Shown: positions 1 to 57,299 of the stretch, one piece after another
How the letters are laid out: each line of letters starts with the position of its first letter
Numbering within the stretch: the stretch's first letter is position 1
Source: Archilochus colubris
Taxonomy: Eukaryota; Chordata; Aves; Apodiformes; Trochilidae
Assembly (NCBI GenBank): GCA_023079485.1
Contig: CM041085.1
Location: 26,831,121-26,895,120 of the forward strand
Length of the DNA: 64,000 bases
Direction of reading: 5' to 3'
Made by a program: the position numbers and the translations under genes
Notes under the pieces: model-generated
Seen by the model: the letters and a program-made list of their open reading frames with translations, nothing else
What the model was told of the DNA's origin: nothing
Databases searched by the model: none

Positions 1-2225
1 TAAAATTCTCTTACATTTTCCTCATGGGCAGAGTGCCATCTGCAATACAACCTTGAGATTATCAATTTTTTTCAAAATATTTCATATAAAAATGCACACT
101 GCCTTTTGCTGCAATGTGATATGCCATTGAGAAAAGTTCCACAGCTATTTATCCATAGTTTGTATAGCAGTGAGGGTAGTTTTCAACATCATAACTTTTT
201 TCCATATCTTATTGGCTAATATTTAACTGCATGAATGAGATTATTTTACAACTTACCTATCTGAGTGTTTAAACTACTTTTTGTGCTGACTGGAAGATTT
301 GAATTTATCTTATTTGATTTATTCCTGGCATGAAAATACAATATGTTTAATCTAAAAGTCAAAGTCTGTAAGATCAAAGATACGGAATCCTGGAATTCAA
401 ACCAGAAGGATCATAAATTGTAATTCTCTTTAATGACCTATGTACTATACCTCAGTGTAAAATAAGCAACTGTAAAGTCTCTCATGGATTGTCAGACATA
501 CTCTTCCATTTTGCTAAGAAATGTGTGCACTGAAATGTGAAATGTGTGAGACTAAGTTAGGGGAGCTGCTTGTGCTCTTAAAAGGCAGGCTTTATATGTG
601 CAAAACCCCTGTTTGCATTTTACAGAGATAAAATGTTCAGGCTTCCAATAACTGTAGAAGCTACATTTGCCAGCCTGCCAGATGGATGAGTTCCTGTCAG
701 AAAAGACCAATGCAGTTCACTGTTTGCAGGCTGTTGTTTGTTTAAATTCTTCTCTTCTCTAAGCCAACTACTGGCATTTCAATTAAAAGTTTGCTTCTCT
801 AAAACCACCAGTGGCTAGCAAACTAGTTGTAAATAACAATTGTGTTGCTACAGTTTTTCCAGTTATTTTCTTACTAATGACAAATATTCTTTTTTCTTTT
901 TATCTTGACTTCACAGGTTTGTTTTTTTTTCCAGTCAGTTAACAAAAAGGCTGGTCCCTATGTACTCTACTTCTAAAACTCAAAAACCCCTCTCAAAAAT
1001 CTGTAGATTTTCTTGAAGGAATAAACAAAAAGTGTTAAAAACCATAACATCCACCCACACATTTATCCTGTGCTAACCTGAATGGTATGGCCTCGACCTT
1101 TGTAATGTTGAACTTCCTTTTATTGCAGGAAGAATCTAAATACTGAAACTTCCATGAAGTTAAGCAAATAAATCCAGTGTGTCTACAGCAGAAAGAAGCA
1201 TTGTCTCAGGGGTCTTAGGAAGAGGATAAAAGGAGTTAGTAGATAAAAACTGAGCAGCCAAACTTTTGTATGAATAGCTGGAAAAGTTACAACTTTTGGA
1301 ATCAAAACGAAGTTCCTGCTGAATATATGTATAATTTTACACATCTATAGGCTTTGACTTGCATGTTCTGCTGTGCTCCACATTATTCTGTTCTCACTCT
1401 GACTTGTCTGGGAATGTGTAGGACAAGGAGGTCTGACTTGAAACAAGAAGTTTTGCACCTTCTTGTACAGTGAGTGAATTCCACCAGTGAAAGCTGCTAA
1501 AACTTTGCTGCCCTCTCTGAACCCCATGGAAAAGCTGGGTTTACTCCTCTGCTTTTAATGTGCAGTTTGTGTGTATTTACAGGGAGTAGTAGTTCTATTC
1601 AGCCTTCACCTGAATAAGCTAAATAACCCAGGCTCCTCCAGACCCTTCTCTCCCACAACAGGGCTTCTGTTTCCTAACTTGCCATAATCTTTTCCTGAAA
1701 TTTTGTATTTTCCTGAACACTAGTGACCAGAAATGTAAATTCCATCGCACATGAGCTGCAATCACTGCCAAATCTTCCTGGTATCCTCTGAAAAAACCTC
1801 ATGTCTTACAGAGGCCAGTCAGGCACCTTATGTCTGTGACCTAATTAATTCCAAAGTATGTGATGATCTCTTTGGTTCTTCAGTTTGTGTAGGAATACTT
1901 GAAAGTATTTGAGAAATTGTTATGAAGTGTTCTGAGCATGATAGCTTCTGTTTTCATAATTTTTTTTGGGGGGGAGGTGGGGTATGCAAGTTTATTTGTT
2001 AAATTTTGGAGCTCAGCAAGTCTTGGAATTTTGTTTTTTTTTAAATGTGGTAATAAATCACTTGTATCATGTTCAAGTAACCATATACCATTTATAAAAG
2101 TAACTTATCTACTGGGTTTAAAGAGCAGAGTGTTTTACAAATAATTTTCAGGGAATTTCTGTTAAGTGTATTAAGTGTTTGGAGATATAGACTGATATTT
2201 GGAACAAAATCTTCTGGTTTTAAAG
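1..2225 (+). other. IARS2 intron (5' neighbour exon not in window)
   Basis: AT-rich intronic DNA. No exon with IARS2 similarity was found before 2226, where an acceptor AG (2224-2225) precedes the first exon. No recognisable repeat or RNA gene was seen. Confidence 0.7.
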
Positions 2226-5200
2226 GTTCAGAGCAAAGAGCAGATACATACCTTGAAGGAAAAGACCAGCTGGGCGGTTGGTTTCAATCCTCTCTACTAA
2301 CCAGTGTGGCAGCAAGGAAAAAAGCACCATACAAGTAAGTGTGTGGATTGAAAGCACATTTCTGGTTCACTTATTAAATAGCATGCTTTTGATAGTGCAG
2401 GCAGTAGTGTATAAATCAAGCCATTACTGAGTATCTGATTTCTGTCCTCAAGTTTTCAGTATCAAGTTTTTCTTCGATTAGATTGTAATGCATTTATTGT
2501 TTAAATATTTTCCATTGTAATTTTAAGGGATGTTTCCTTTCTCAGTCCTATAGGTATATCCAGTAGGTGTATCCTATTACATTCTGAGATACAGGTCTGT
2601 TCTTTTACCATCTCTCCCACTCCCATAATCAAAGGGGTTGTTATGGGAGGTGCAGTATGAATATCTTCTAAGATCATTGACTTGCTAGGTTGTAAGGAAT
2701 TCACAGTCATTGCTTGCATGTTTCATACTGGAGCTGTGACAGACTGTACCCTGGAAGCTGAAAAGCATAAGGAAAGGTAATGTGGGTCAGTCACAAGGAG
2801 GCTGTGCAATTTGGAGAAACATATTGGTTTAAAGAGTAAATAATACTTTAGTCTTTAATTAGTCTGAAATATATGTATGCTGGATATCTGCAAACAATCT
2901 GTTGCTCACATGGCAAAATTAAATGAGGAAAATACAGCTGTAGGCACTACTTGGATGGTAATACAGCATATTCATGGTTGGTTGAACTCAACAGATGGAG
3001 CCTCAGGCTTACAAAAATAGAGGGTTTCTGTGTTTTGATTTAGGAATATCCTCCTTGGAAATCTATTCTTAGCCCACTTTTCACTGGGATTTTGTTTCTG
3101 CTAAAATCTCTTCAGGACTCTGGTGGTTCATGGATTTACTCTTGGTGAGAAAGGGGAGAAGATGTCTAAATCTATTGGCAACATGGTTGACCCTGATGTA
3201 GTTATCAATGGAGGAGAAGTAAGTTAAACTCCTAAGTTCCTTAGAACTATCAGGAGCAATTTTTCACCACCAGGTTCTGCAGCTGTCTTGTGGCATGTTT
3301 CTCTATACAGCTGTCTTGTAGCAGAACTCTGTAAGGCTCTTCTGAAGACTTTGGCTGCTTTGCAACTCCTGCAGTTCCATTTGGCAGGAGTAAAAATCTT
3401 GAGTTGCTCTGCTTCAGCTGTAATACCAAAAAAATCCTCACCTCTGTTCTGCTAGGAGAAAATTCATTATACAGAAGATGTAGAATAGTTCCCTTTTACT
3501 TGGGAAAGCTGTTGCTGAGTGATGAGGGGGTAGTGTTTAAAAAAGAAATCAATGAACCTTTGCTTTTAAACTGACTGAAACATATACATGAGCAGTCAGA
3601 GTACCAGCTGCACCCAAGCAGCCTGCTTGCTCTCAGTCTAGGATGTTTATTGACTCTGTAAACTTAACTCAGTGGTCAGGGAGATTTCACTTCAGGTGAT
3701 GCTCTATTTTTCCTTCACCTTTTCTGAGACTTCTTGAGCACATTTTGCAACTCTCTAGACAAAAGAATCAGTCCTTACAAATACTTTCTTGTCCAATTCA
3801 AATAAATCACACAGTATTTTGTTTTTTCATAATGGAGGGAAGCTATTTTTTGAAGTTGAAAAGAGAGTGAAAAAAATTCTAAAGAGGGGAGAAAGCCCAT
3901 GGCTTCAGATATTAACATTAAAATAGCAATATCAATCACTCAAAATGATCCAAGGCTTTAAGTTTATCTCACCTGAGTTCTAGCATTGCCTGGACACAGA
4001 CTGCTGCAAGTACCTACGGTAGCCCTGGCTTAACAGTGAATCTTTCTAAAAGAGGTTGAAGATCTCCAGATAGAGTGGCCTTCTGGGCACAGCTATCAAG
4101 ATGTGTTCTGACAGCACAGAACTGCAGTGCTGACCCTGCTGCAGGACCCTCAGCAATCTCACTGTGTGCCTCTCTGTCTCTGTTCAGGATCACACCAAGG
4201 ATCCTCCCTACGGCGCTGATGTTCTCCGCTGGTGGGTGGCAGAATCCAATGTTTTCTCTGAAGTGCTGATTGGACCTGTTGTACTTAATGCTGCAAGAGA
4301 TGATATCAACAAGGTAAGAGCCAGTTATGGTAATGCCCTTCATTTTAATGAGGTCCTCTTTATATTTGGTTTTGTGTTGATCAAATAGAATCCACTGTAA
4401 AGGTTTACAATCTTTAGACTAAAGAAAGCTTTTCAGAGCTCATGTAGGTAGGTATTACTGCTTTATATATCTCTGGATCAAATAGTGAAGTTTATTAAGG
4501 AAAAGACTATTTTTTCCAGCAAGCTTTGGTAACAGCCAGTCTTTTCTTTACACTTCCATAAGTCCTTTTGGCATATATTCTTCATGATGCTTTTGTAACT
4601 ATGCAAGCAATCAATGGCCCACTTCAGTGAATTCATTATAGAATATTATAATGTTGTGTTTCATCTAAACTGCAAACCATTTTGTTAAATTTTTCTGGTT
4701 TGTCTCTAGCTTCGGAATACACTGCGTTTCATGCTGGGAAACATGGCTGACTTCAATCCAGAAACAGATTCCATCCCTGCTTCAGAGATGTACATAGTAG
4801 ATCAATACATGCTGCATTTATTGCAAGATTATGGCAACAAGGTAGGGATAGATTTCATCTATATGAATATATGTGTAATGTTTTTACATTGGTTATACCC
4901 TCTAGTGAAAATTCTTTCAGTGTATAAATAAAAAGTATGTGTCAGGTAGACAGATGATGACCAGAAAGGTTTCTTTGATGCCTGTTCCAGCTTAAGAGGA
5001 AGGCTTTGTTGGTAACATCCTTAACTTGTTTGACATGAACCAGTTTTTCCCACTCCCTTTCTGCTCAAGACCTCACACTGGAAATCTTTAGAAACGGTTA
5101 GAATGGAGTATGAAAAAACAAAGCAAAACAAAACAAAAGACTTCTAGAGCTCTGGAAATCTGCTGTAGTCCAACATTTAGTCATTTCTGGCACTCAGAAC

Positions 5201-8200
5201 CATTCTGATGAATGAGAAAGTGTGGGCATAATTTCTGGAGTTTCTCTCTCCTCTCCCCTCAAATTTGATTTGCAGGTTTTTTCCCTTCAGTAGCCTATGA
5301 AAGAAAAGATTCTCCGAGACTTTGTGTCACTAATAACAGTTTCTGCAACTGCAGGTTCATAGGGGTTGTCATTGTATGACATGACAATATCATCCAGTGC
5401 CATGTCATCCATCTCATGACATGCAAGTCCATAGGAGGGCCACAAAGGTTACCAGAGGGCTGGAGCACCTCTCCTGTAAGGACAGGCTGAGAGAGATGGG
5501 TTTGTTCAGCCTGGAGAAGGCTCTGGGGAGACCTTATAGTGGCCTTCCAGTACCTGAAGGCGTTACAGGACAGCTGAGGAGAGACTTTTTCCAAGGGCAT
5601 ATAGTGATAGCACAAGGGGTCGTAGCTTTAAACTGACAGAGGGTAGGTATAGGTTAGACATAAGGACAAAATCCTTTCCTGTGAGGGTAGTGAGACACTG
5701 GAACAGGTTGCCCAGGGAGGTTGTGGATGCCTGGATATGTTCAAGGAGAGGCTGGATGGAGCTTTGAGCAACCTGGTCTAGTGGGAGGTGTTCCTTCCCA
5801 TGCAGGGGGGGTTGGAATCAGATGATCTTTTAAGGATCCTTCCAACACAAACCCTTCTATGGTTCTGTGATTCTATGACATGAAATGAAAATTGATTCAC
5901 TGTTGTTCTCCCTCCCTGCTTCCTCTCCCAGGTCACAGCAGCATACAAAGAATACGATTACAGCAAAGTGGTTCGATTACTGCAAGCATTCTGTTCCAGA
6001 AACTTGTCCAACTTCTATTTCACCCTAATCAAAGACAGGTATATTCATTATTGCTGCATTTAAAACAGAAAAAATAAGTAACTCAGTTTGAGGTAATAGC
6101 ATTCCAGGTTGAGTGAACAAGAGATATTCCAGGAAGATTTCATGGTTACGTATTGTGCTTTGGTGCACTAAAGTTCCCAGGTGAAAGCTTAGCTGTTTTC
6201 AGCTTAGTTTTTTTGTCATCAGTCTGTTCTTATGTTCTGTCCACTAGGGGTGCTGAATCATCTTGAAAGGTACTCAAGTGTACTTACTGAAAATTAAATA
6301 AATTTTTAAAGGTAGATTCTTGGATCTGTATTTCTACCTAGAAGTGTGTGCATCTGAATTTGGGAAGGTAGAGGGGAAGGGCTTTTAGCACCTACCTGGG
6401 TAGCCTAATACCTTTTACTGATGTAAAAAACAGGTAAAGGATCCTAAGTGTGTGACTGATACTTCTGTAAACTATGAAATTGCTGTTTAATGGGGGAATG
6501 AGATAGAGGGTTATACTGATACTTAGTTCCCAGAGTGGAAGTAAAGGGGAAAAAGGAAAAAACCCTAATGGTAAGTTTTATGGATGAATCAGAACAAAGA
6601 GAGAGCTGCAGACCCACCTCCTTGAGAAACTGTTAACTTCTATGCAAATGAAGTAAATTCATATGCCATGTAGAAAATCTTTCCAGACAAAGTTGGGCTG
6701 CATGTGCAAATGGTCCTGTACCTCAACCACCTCCCTTTGCCTGGGAAGGACAATTAAGAAAAGCTTTATTTAGATAGGCAAGCTGGGTCAGACTTCTGTA
6801 CTTCCATTGGTAGTCTTGAAAGTGTGGCTCTTCAGCAAGAAGAGGAATATACAAATACTTTCCAGCTCTCATCTCTGTCTTGCAGGCTGTATTGTGAAGA
6901 AGAAAAAGACCCCAAGCGGCGCTCGTGTCAAACTGTGTTAGCTGAGGCTTTAGATGTAGTAGTCCGATCCTTTGCCCCAATTCTTCCTCACTTGGCAGAG
7001 GAGGTTTTCCAGCATCTCCCTTACAAGAAAGGTGAAGTACCTAGAGTTTCCAAGGAATTCTTTTAGTGCAGTTTAATTGCACAGTTAAAGGGAAAGTAAA
7101 TATAGAGGTATGCTACTATTTTTTATTCTTTTAATAAACACTTGAATAGAAAGACACTGAACAATTCTTTTGTTTGCTTTGCTCTCAAGACTCAGAGGGT
7201 GTGTTTCGTACTGGCTGGATTAATGCAAGCTCAGCATGGAAAAAGCCTGGCATTGAGGAAGCCATAGAAGGTGCATGTGCAATGAGAGACTCTTTCCTTG
7301 GGTCCATCTCTGGCAAGAACGCTTTGGAATATGAAGTTGTCATTGTAATTGAGCCTGGACTGCTGTTTGAATTAATGGAGGTAAACATGCTGCTAAGAAT
7401 GGTGTCTGTGCAAAGAAATACTGATTTCTGTAAACTTTCTTCTACTTTGTACTTGTCCAAAAATCACAGAATCATTGAGGTTGGAAGGGACTGCTTTAAA
7501 CTGTGCGGCCTGAGCCCCTTGCCCATGCTGGCTCAGCTAGAGCAGGTTGCCCGGGGCTGTGTCCAGTGGGTGGTGAATATTTTTTAGAATGAGACCCCAC
7601 AACCTCTCTGTGAGACCTCTATCAGTGTTTGACAACCCTTAGCTTAGAAAAAAGTGCTTTTATTTTCTTGGAATTTACTTTTTCTGTCTGTTGCCCCTTG
7701 TCCTGTCACTGGGCACTACTGAAAGTGCCTGGTTCCATCTTCTTGACAACCCTCCAATCAAGTATTTATACATTAATAAGATCCTTCTGTTTTCTGGACT
7801 GAGTGGTCCCAATCTGACAGCCTTTCATACAAGAGATGCTCCAGTGTTAAGTTCACATCTCTTTATTACTAGAGAGCTCAGCCTTTTTTGCAACAGTGCA
7901 GATGTGCCTCACCAGAGCTGAGGAAGGATCACCTCTTCAACCTGCTGCCATCACCCTTCCTCCTGCAGCACCCTAGTGCAGGATGCCACTGGCCTTCTCT
8001 GTTATAAGACCACATTGCTGGCTCATGGTCAACTGAGTTCACCTTCTTTCTCCTAGGCTAAGCTGCTTTCTAGTCAGTTGGCTTTCAGCATGTACTGGTG
8101 CTTGGGGTTATTCCCAACCAGGGGCAGAACTGGGCACTTTTATTTAACTTCATGAAATAGCTGCTAGTCCATTTCTCTGTTCTGTTGAGGTCCCTCCCAA

Positions 8201-9267
8201 CAGTGCAGCCATCTGTGTATCATCCATGCCTCCAAACACTGTATCAGCAGTAGACTTACTAAGGGTACACTCTGCACCATCATCCAGGTTGTTAATTAAT
8301 GTTAAACAGTACTGGACCCCACTCTCAACCATGAGCTACACTACTAGTGACTGGCCTCTAGCTCTGGACTCCTGGAGAAGGTCTATTTGAGTCCTACTGG
8401 CAGTGCTCTCCTGAAGTATTCTGCTTTCTGCATCTGGGGGTCAAAATTACTTGAGTTTCTGCAGAGGGAACCTTGGATGCTGGAGTTCAGGTCTGTACTT
8501 TTACACCTGGCAGGAGTAAGTCAATTGGACTCTTGTTTCAAATCATCCACTCTGATAAGCAACCACTGTCTTAGCATTTGTTGCAAAGAATGGAGCTTGT
8601 GGCTCATAGAGCTTGCAGTGGTAGACCTCAGTTTTGATGCTGGATTTAAACATAATTTTATATATACACAGATTTAGACACACACAAATACCATGTGTGT
8701 GTAAACAAACTCGTGCTCTTCACAATAAGGCTACGACAGCTTTTGCAGTCATAAACACAGTTACTCTGTGTTTGCTTTAACATTTTCTAGGAGTAGAATG
8801 CTGAGAAACAAAGGTTGCAGGTCTGAAAACTACCTGTCTTCCCTAGGCACTGCAAGCTGAAGAAACTTCTAGTGTTTCACAGCTGAATGAAATAATGATG
8901 GCTTCCCAGACAACCCTGCTGAGCGAGCTACCTAAAGAAACACCTGCAGATGCAGACATCATCAGAGGGACCTTTCTAATTAACCTGGAAGGTAAGAGAA
9001 CTATTCTAGGCAGGCTACTGTGCTACTCCAACACCCTTTGTTGCCTGCTTCATATGTAGAGTGGAGTGTGCCAAGTCCACCTTCCTGATCTCAGGCATAA
9101 TGCTTTCTTTAACAGGTGGTGATATCCGTGAAGAATCTTCATATAAAGTCATAGCCCTGCCCACTGCCAAAGCAAAATGCCCTCGCTGCAGGAGATACAC
9201 TTCCAGTTCCTCAAACACTCCCTGCCCACGGTGCCTGAAAGTCATAGCTGGAAAAGGGAGCACATGA
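2226..9267 (+). CDS. IARS2: Mitochondrial isoleucyl-tRNA synthetase, C-terminal nine exons (5' part lies outside the window)
   Basis: Class I aminoacyl-tRNA synthetase that joins isoleucine to mitochondrial tRNA-Ile in the matrix. Coding exons seen: 2226-2334, 3116-3218, 4188-4313, 4710-4841, 5932-6038, 6886-7031, 7190-7380, 8847-8991, 9116-9267 (TGA 9265-9267). All introns are GT-AG. The joined exons stay in frame: 1211 nt, a two-base split codon plus 402 residues and the stop. The first exon carries the [13 protein letters not shown] stretch of the catalytic fold; the second carries the KMSKS ATP-binding loop (3159-3173). Exons 3-8 give the helical anticodon-binding domain, and the last exon a C-terminal CxxC...CxxC zinc site. 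The bird protein ends a few residues later than the human one. The Rossmann HIGH motif and editing domain must lie in exons left of the window. Identification rests on near-continuous similarity to vertebrate IARS2; human mutations cause CAGSSS/Leigh-like disease (established knowledge). Confidence 0.97.
3159..3173 (+). other. IARS2: KMSKS signature of class I tRNA synthetase (IARS2)
   Basis: Five codons read K-M-S-K-S inside exon 3116-3218, preceded by GEKGE. In class I synthetases this loop stabilises the aminoacyl-adenylate transition state. The motif is intact, so the enzyme is predicted to be active. Confidence 0.95.
5430..5880 (+). mobile_element. CR1 LINE 3' fragment, sense to IARS2
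   Basis: The stretch begins near a CACAAAGGTT segment, runs through GGCTGAGAGAGATGGG and GGAACAGGTTGCCCAG, and ends at GGTTCTGTGATTCTATGA, the 8-bp-type repeat that ends avian CR1 elements. It is 5'-truncated like most CR1 copies. It ends about 50 bp before the acceptor of the IARS2 exon at 5932. Confidence 0.93.
7464..8440 (-). mobile_element. Older, longer CR1 fragment, antisense to IARS2
   Basis: The left edge, AATCACAGAATCATTGAGGTTGG, is the complement of a CR1 3' end. The segment continues through degraded CR1 3'-region blocks: the TTGCCCCTTGTCCTGTCACTGGG block, GGATCACCTCTTCAACCTGCTG, the GTTAAACAGTACTGGACCC block and CTAGTGACTGGCCTC. It is more diverged than the other copies, and the right boundary near 8440 is approximate. 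It lies wholly in the intron 7381-8846. Confidence 0.85.
9178..9234 (+). other. IARS2: C-terminal zinc-binding CPRC...CPRC motif of IARS2
   Basis: Two CPRC tetrads separated by 11 residues lie in the last exon. Bacterial-type isoleucyl-tRNA synthetases carry a C-terminal zinc finger with paired CxxC motifs, needed for productive tRNA binding. All four cysteines are present. Confidence 0.85.
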
Positions 9268-9500
9268 GGGTGAAATGCCCCTGCACACACGCACTGCTCC
9301 AACATTATGGATACTGAGGTACACAAAAGCAGTGGCTCACCAGAAGGGCTGTGTACCCAGTCCTGCAGAACCATATGCTTAAGCCCCAGCATAAGCAGCA
9401 ATATCAAGGTTGTTTTTTTTTGTGGGGAACATTATGTATATATACCTAATTATGTATATCACTTTTCAGCTTAATAAAAAGGGTGGTTGAAAATAGCTGA
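9268..9500 (+). terminator. IARS2: IARS2 3'UTR with poly(A) signal
   Basis: After the TGA there is about 230 bp of non-coding DNA with a T-run and an AATAAA hexamer at 9473-9478. It is followed 20-45 bp later by a GT/T-rich element (9497-9520), as expected for cleavage near 9490-9500. The exact cleavage base is inferred. Confidence 0.8.
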
Positions 9501-9714
9501 TGTAATTTTTTTTTTTTTGCAATCTGTCTTCTTTAGAAGTTCAGTTCCATTTAAGTGAAACTCCACAGTAAAGCAGCAATAGTTTAGTTCTTATGCTGTC
9601 CGCAGGTAGTTCTCCAGAACCCCAGAGAACCAGTCCTCTCTCCAGAGGAGTGTCTACTCGTCTTGTAAAACAGAACAGAAACAAAAGTGGTGACCATTCT
9701 CTTAAGAAGGATGA

Positions 9715-11502
9715 AAAGGCACAATGGAACCTCAAATTTTATTTAATCAATTTACACAAATCCACAGCAAATTAGACACAAAATAGCACTATGTACAGAG
9801 TATTACTTACAATACATTACAGATTTGATTGGTGTAGTGTGTCAGCTCTGACATGGTACGTGGTTACAGTAAAATCCTTTACACAGCTGTACCAGGCTAC
9901 AGGAATGTAATGCAACTAAGAAACATAACTCTGTCTTCTTTAGGTTGCATGATGAACAGATCTCTAGCATATTCATTTCTGCAGAAGTTTGAAGTGCTGT
10001 CAGGCAGGGCTGTAAAGTCACCTGTAGGATCTGGCTTTCTTCGTTTTTCCCCTACACCTGTTTTAGTTTCAGTTATGGAAGTCAGTATAGAAATACATAA
10101 AATACAGATGACAGGCCACTTCTTACTAGAACTCCTGCTACTCTTTACTTTGTCTGACCTCATACTGCTGCAGGAAGTCAAACATACAGTATGAAAACTT
10201 CTCCTGAAGCCTTCATCAACTACATTGAAGTGCAGTGATTAGGAGGCTGTAGAACAACCCCCCTACATGATTTTTTTTTTTTAGGGGTAGTCTAACCCTT
10301 AGATGACAGCAGCACATACTTCAGAAAGGTAAGACCAGTTTCTGTCCAGCAAGGCAGTATACCACTGATGTTGCTCACAAAGAATGCAAGAGGAGCAGGT
10401 TACAAGATGGAGCTAAATAATTTCAGCTGACTTCAAGACAAAAACAGTTTACACCAATTTTTCTTTCCTGTCTTCCTCTAGATAGAAAGTAAAGAGTACT
10501 ATCTTATGTAAGATAATCATGTTTAATACCACTCCAGTAGTGATGATACTCACTATGTGATTCCCTGTAGGTACTGTAAATAAAAGTGGGATATTCTTTA
10601 AGGCTAAAGTACGCAGTACTATAAATCTTCAGTGAAGTTGGCTCAACTATTTAAGCAGTTTTCAACTACAAGTTAACGTGCAGAGATTTATAGCATACTA
10701 CATCTTCTACAGTGATAAGATGGGGGAACAATCTTACAGTAAGACATTCCTTGACCTACCTGAACTCAGAGCTTAATATTAAGTAGAGCTTTATAATAAA
10801 GGAGAGGGATGTAAATCCAGTTTTAGCTGAAGCCCATCACCCTAGAGGCAGTACTGGGAGATCTGGACTAAAAGATGAGTCTGTATTTGTGTCTGTAGAA
10901 TTGGTTTCTCTTTTCCAGGCTGTTTCTGATGTGGGCTGCTCTCCCTTTGTGTAAGGCCTCAGCATGTTTCATCCCATGTCTAGTGCAGTCATCATTGTCA
11001 CGTATAATGCACTTACAAGGCATGAGCCCAGCACCAGGTCTGGCTTCTGAAAAAGCAGTAGTTGCTCTATATGGTAATTTCAGACACTGAAGTTTTTCCC
11101 TGCTACAACTCTAGAACTTGTATGATTTGTTTTTCAATACATGGAACATTGAATCAGCAGAAGTTGCTGCCAGCATGAAATAGAGAATTCCACAAGACTT
11201 GATTTTGTAAACAGTGTAAAACCGTTGTCAAATATGTCCAGTTTCAGGCTACAGCAAGTCAGAAATAAATAACAAAGCATTTCAGATACTGACAAGTATA
11301 TTAGAAACTAGACATCTTTATACTAGTGCAGAATTTAAAATATACTCCAATTTGAAATGACCTCCGTCAATCCTGGGATGGGTGCCCTGCTTTTTTTTGT
11401 TGTTTAGCAAGAGTCACACAGAAGTTTCTTTCTGTAGAATTCAGCCTTGTGTAAAATCGTGCATTATACCACTATATAGCAGAACTGTGCTAACCACAAA
11501 TG
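9715..11502 (-). terminator. RAB3GAP2: RAB3GAP2 3'UTR and poly(A) signal
   Basis: About 1.78 kb of non-coding DNA follows the stop. An AATAAA on the minus strand (TTTATT at 9738-9743) is the most distal clear signal before IARS2 and would place cleavage near 9715-9728. No splice junction or repeat is evident in the stretch. The extent is inferred from the signal; transcript data were not available. Confidence 0.65.
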
Positions 11503-56377
<44,875 letters not shown>

Positions 56378-56539
56378 GATGGTGGTGGCGGTGCTTGCGG
56401 TGGCGGTACCGGGGGTGTTAGTACCGGTGCCACAGCCGCACAACCCGGAAGCGCTCTCTGCCTTCCCCTCCCTCGCTCGGCCCCGCGAAGGGCGCACGCG
56501 CGCCGCTGCCCGCGCCTTCCCGCGTGGGGCGGGGGCTGT

Positions 56540-56545
56540 CACGTG
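56540..56545. promoter_or_regulatory. E-box CACGTG in the RAB3GAP2 promoter
   Basis: The palindrome sits within GTCACGTGTC, close to the extended GTCACGTGAC form preferred by USF and MiT/TFE factors. It lies about 165 bp upstream of the ATG and beside a GC box, a typical proximal promoter position. Function is inferred. Confidence 0.5.
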
Positions 56546-56597
56546 TCCCGGGCGGGCGTGGGGCTGCGCCCGAGGGGGCGGCCGGAGGGGCGGGAGC

Positions 56598-56621
56598 GGG
56601 ACCAGAACCGGGACCAGAACC
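56598..56621. repeat. Perfect 12-bp tandem duplication in the promoter
   Basis: GGGACCAGAACC occurs twice head to tail with no spacer. Small; its role is unknown. Confidence 0.9.
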
Positions 56622-57299
56622 GAGTGTGGGCTTTTCTTCTTTTCTTTCGTTGGGCAGTGGCGTGGGTGGTTGCCGGCTAGAAACAGTTGCCCCGTGGCGA
56701 GGCGGCGGGAGCCGGAGCCGCCTCCCCGCCGCGGTTACTGAGGAAAAAGCCGCCGATGTGTCCCGGGTTTCCCTATCCCTGGTACCCTCGGGTGGGCCTC
56801 GTCCCGGAGCGGACACGCTGGGGTAGAAGCTGCCGTATGCCTGCGGCCTCGGGGCTGGCTCTTCTCCTGGCCCCGGTAAGGACTGCGAGGGCCCGACCTT
56901 GGGGAAGCCTGGAGGAGGAGGAGGAGGAGGAAGAGAAGGAGGAAGAGCCGCCAGAACTTGTGTTGGGTTTTCAGGGCCATCTCGTCACGCAGTCAGTGGC
57001 TGTAATTGGCATGCGGGAGTTGCAGGGATGAGACACGGGGCACTTGGCAGGGAAGGCAGCTTCCCAGCCGGCATGAGTCTAAAGGAAAGTGTGGGATGCT
57101 CCAGGACAAACCCACACGGCCCGGAACGCCTACCAGCACCTTCAGTGGGTATGGAAGGGTATGGGTATGGAGGACAGGGTTTCTTTTAATTCTAATTGTA
57201 CTTGCAAATGGAAAGCTAGTGTTTGAGTTTAATGTGAACCGATTTCTGGCGCTTTTCTATTCTAAGGCATCTCAGTGGCAGTGGTGATTACAAGGAGTG

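Noticed and set aside
430..450. ATGACCTATG, the first ten bases of miR-192/215, in the IARS2 intron
   Set aside because: MIR215/MIR194-1 lie in an IARS2 intron in mammals, antisense to the gene. Here the match is on the sense strand, stops after ten bases, and no hairpin partner follows.
8150..8332. 61-codon minus frame within the IARS2 intron
   Set aside because: It lies wholly inside the antisense CR1 fragment and has no independent support.
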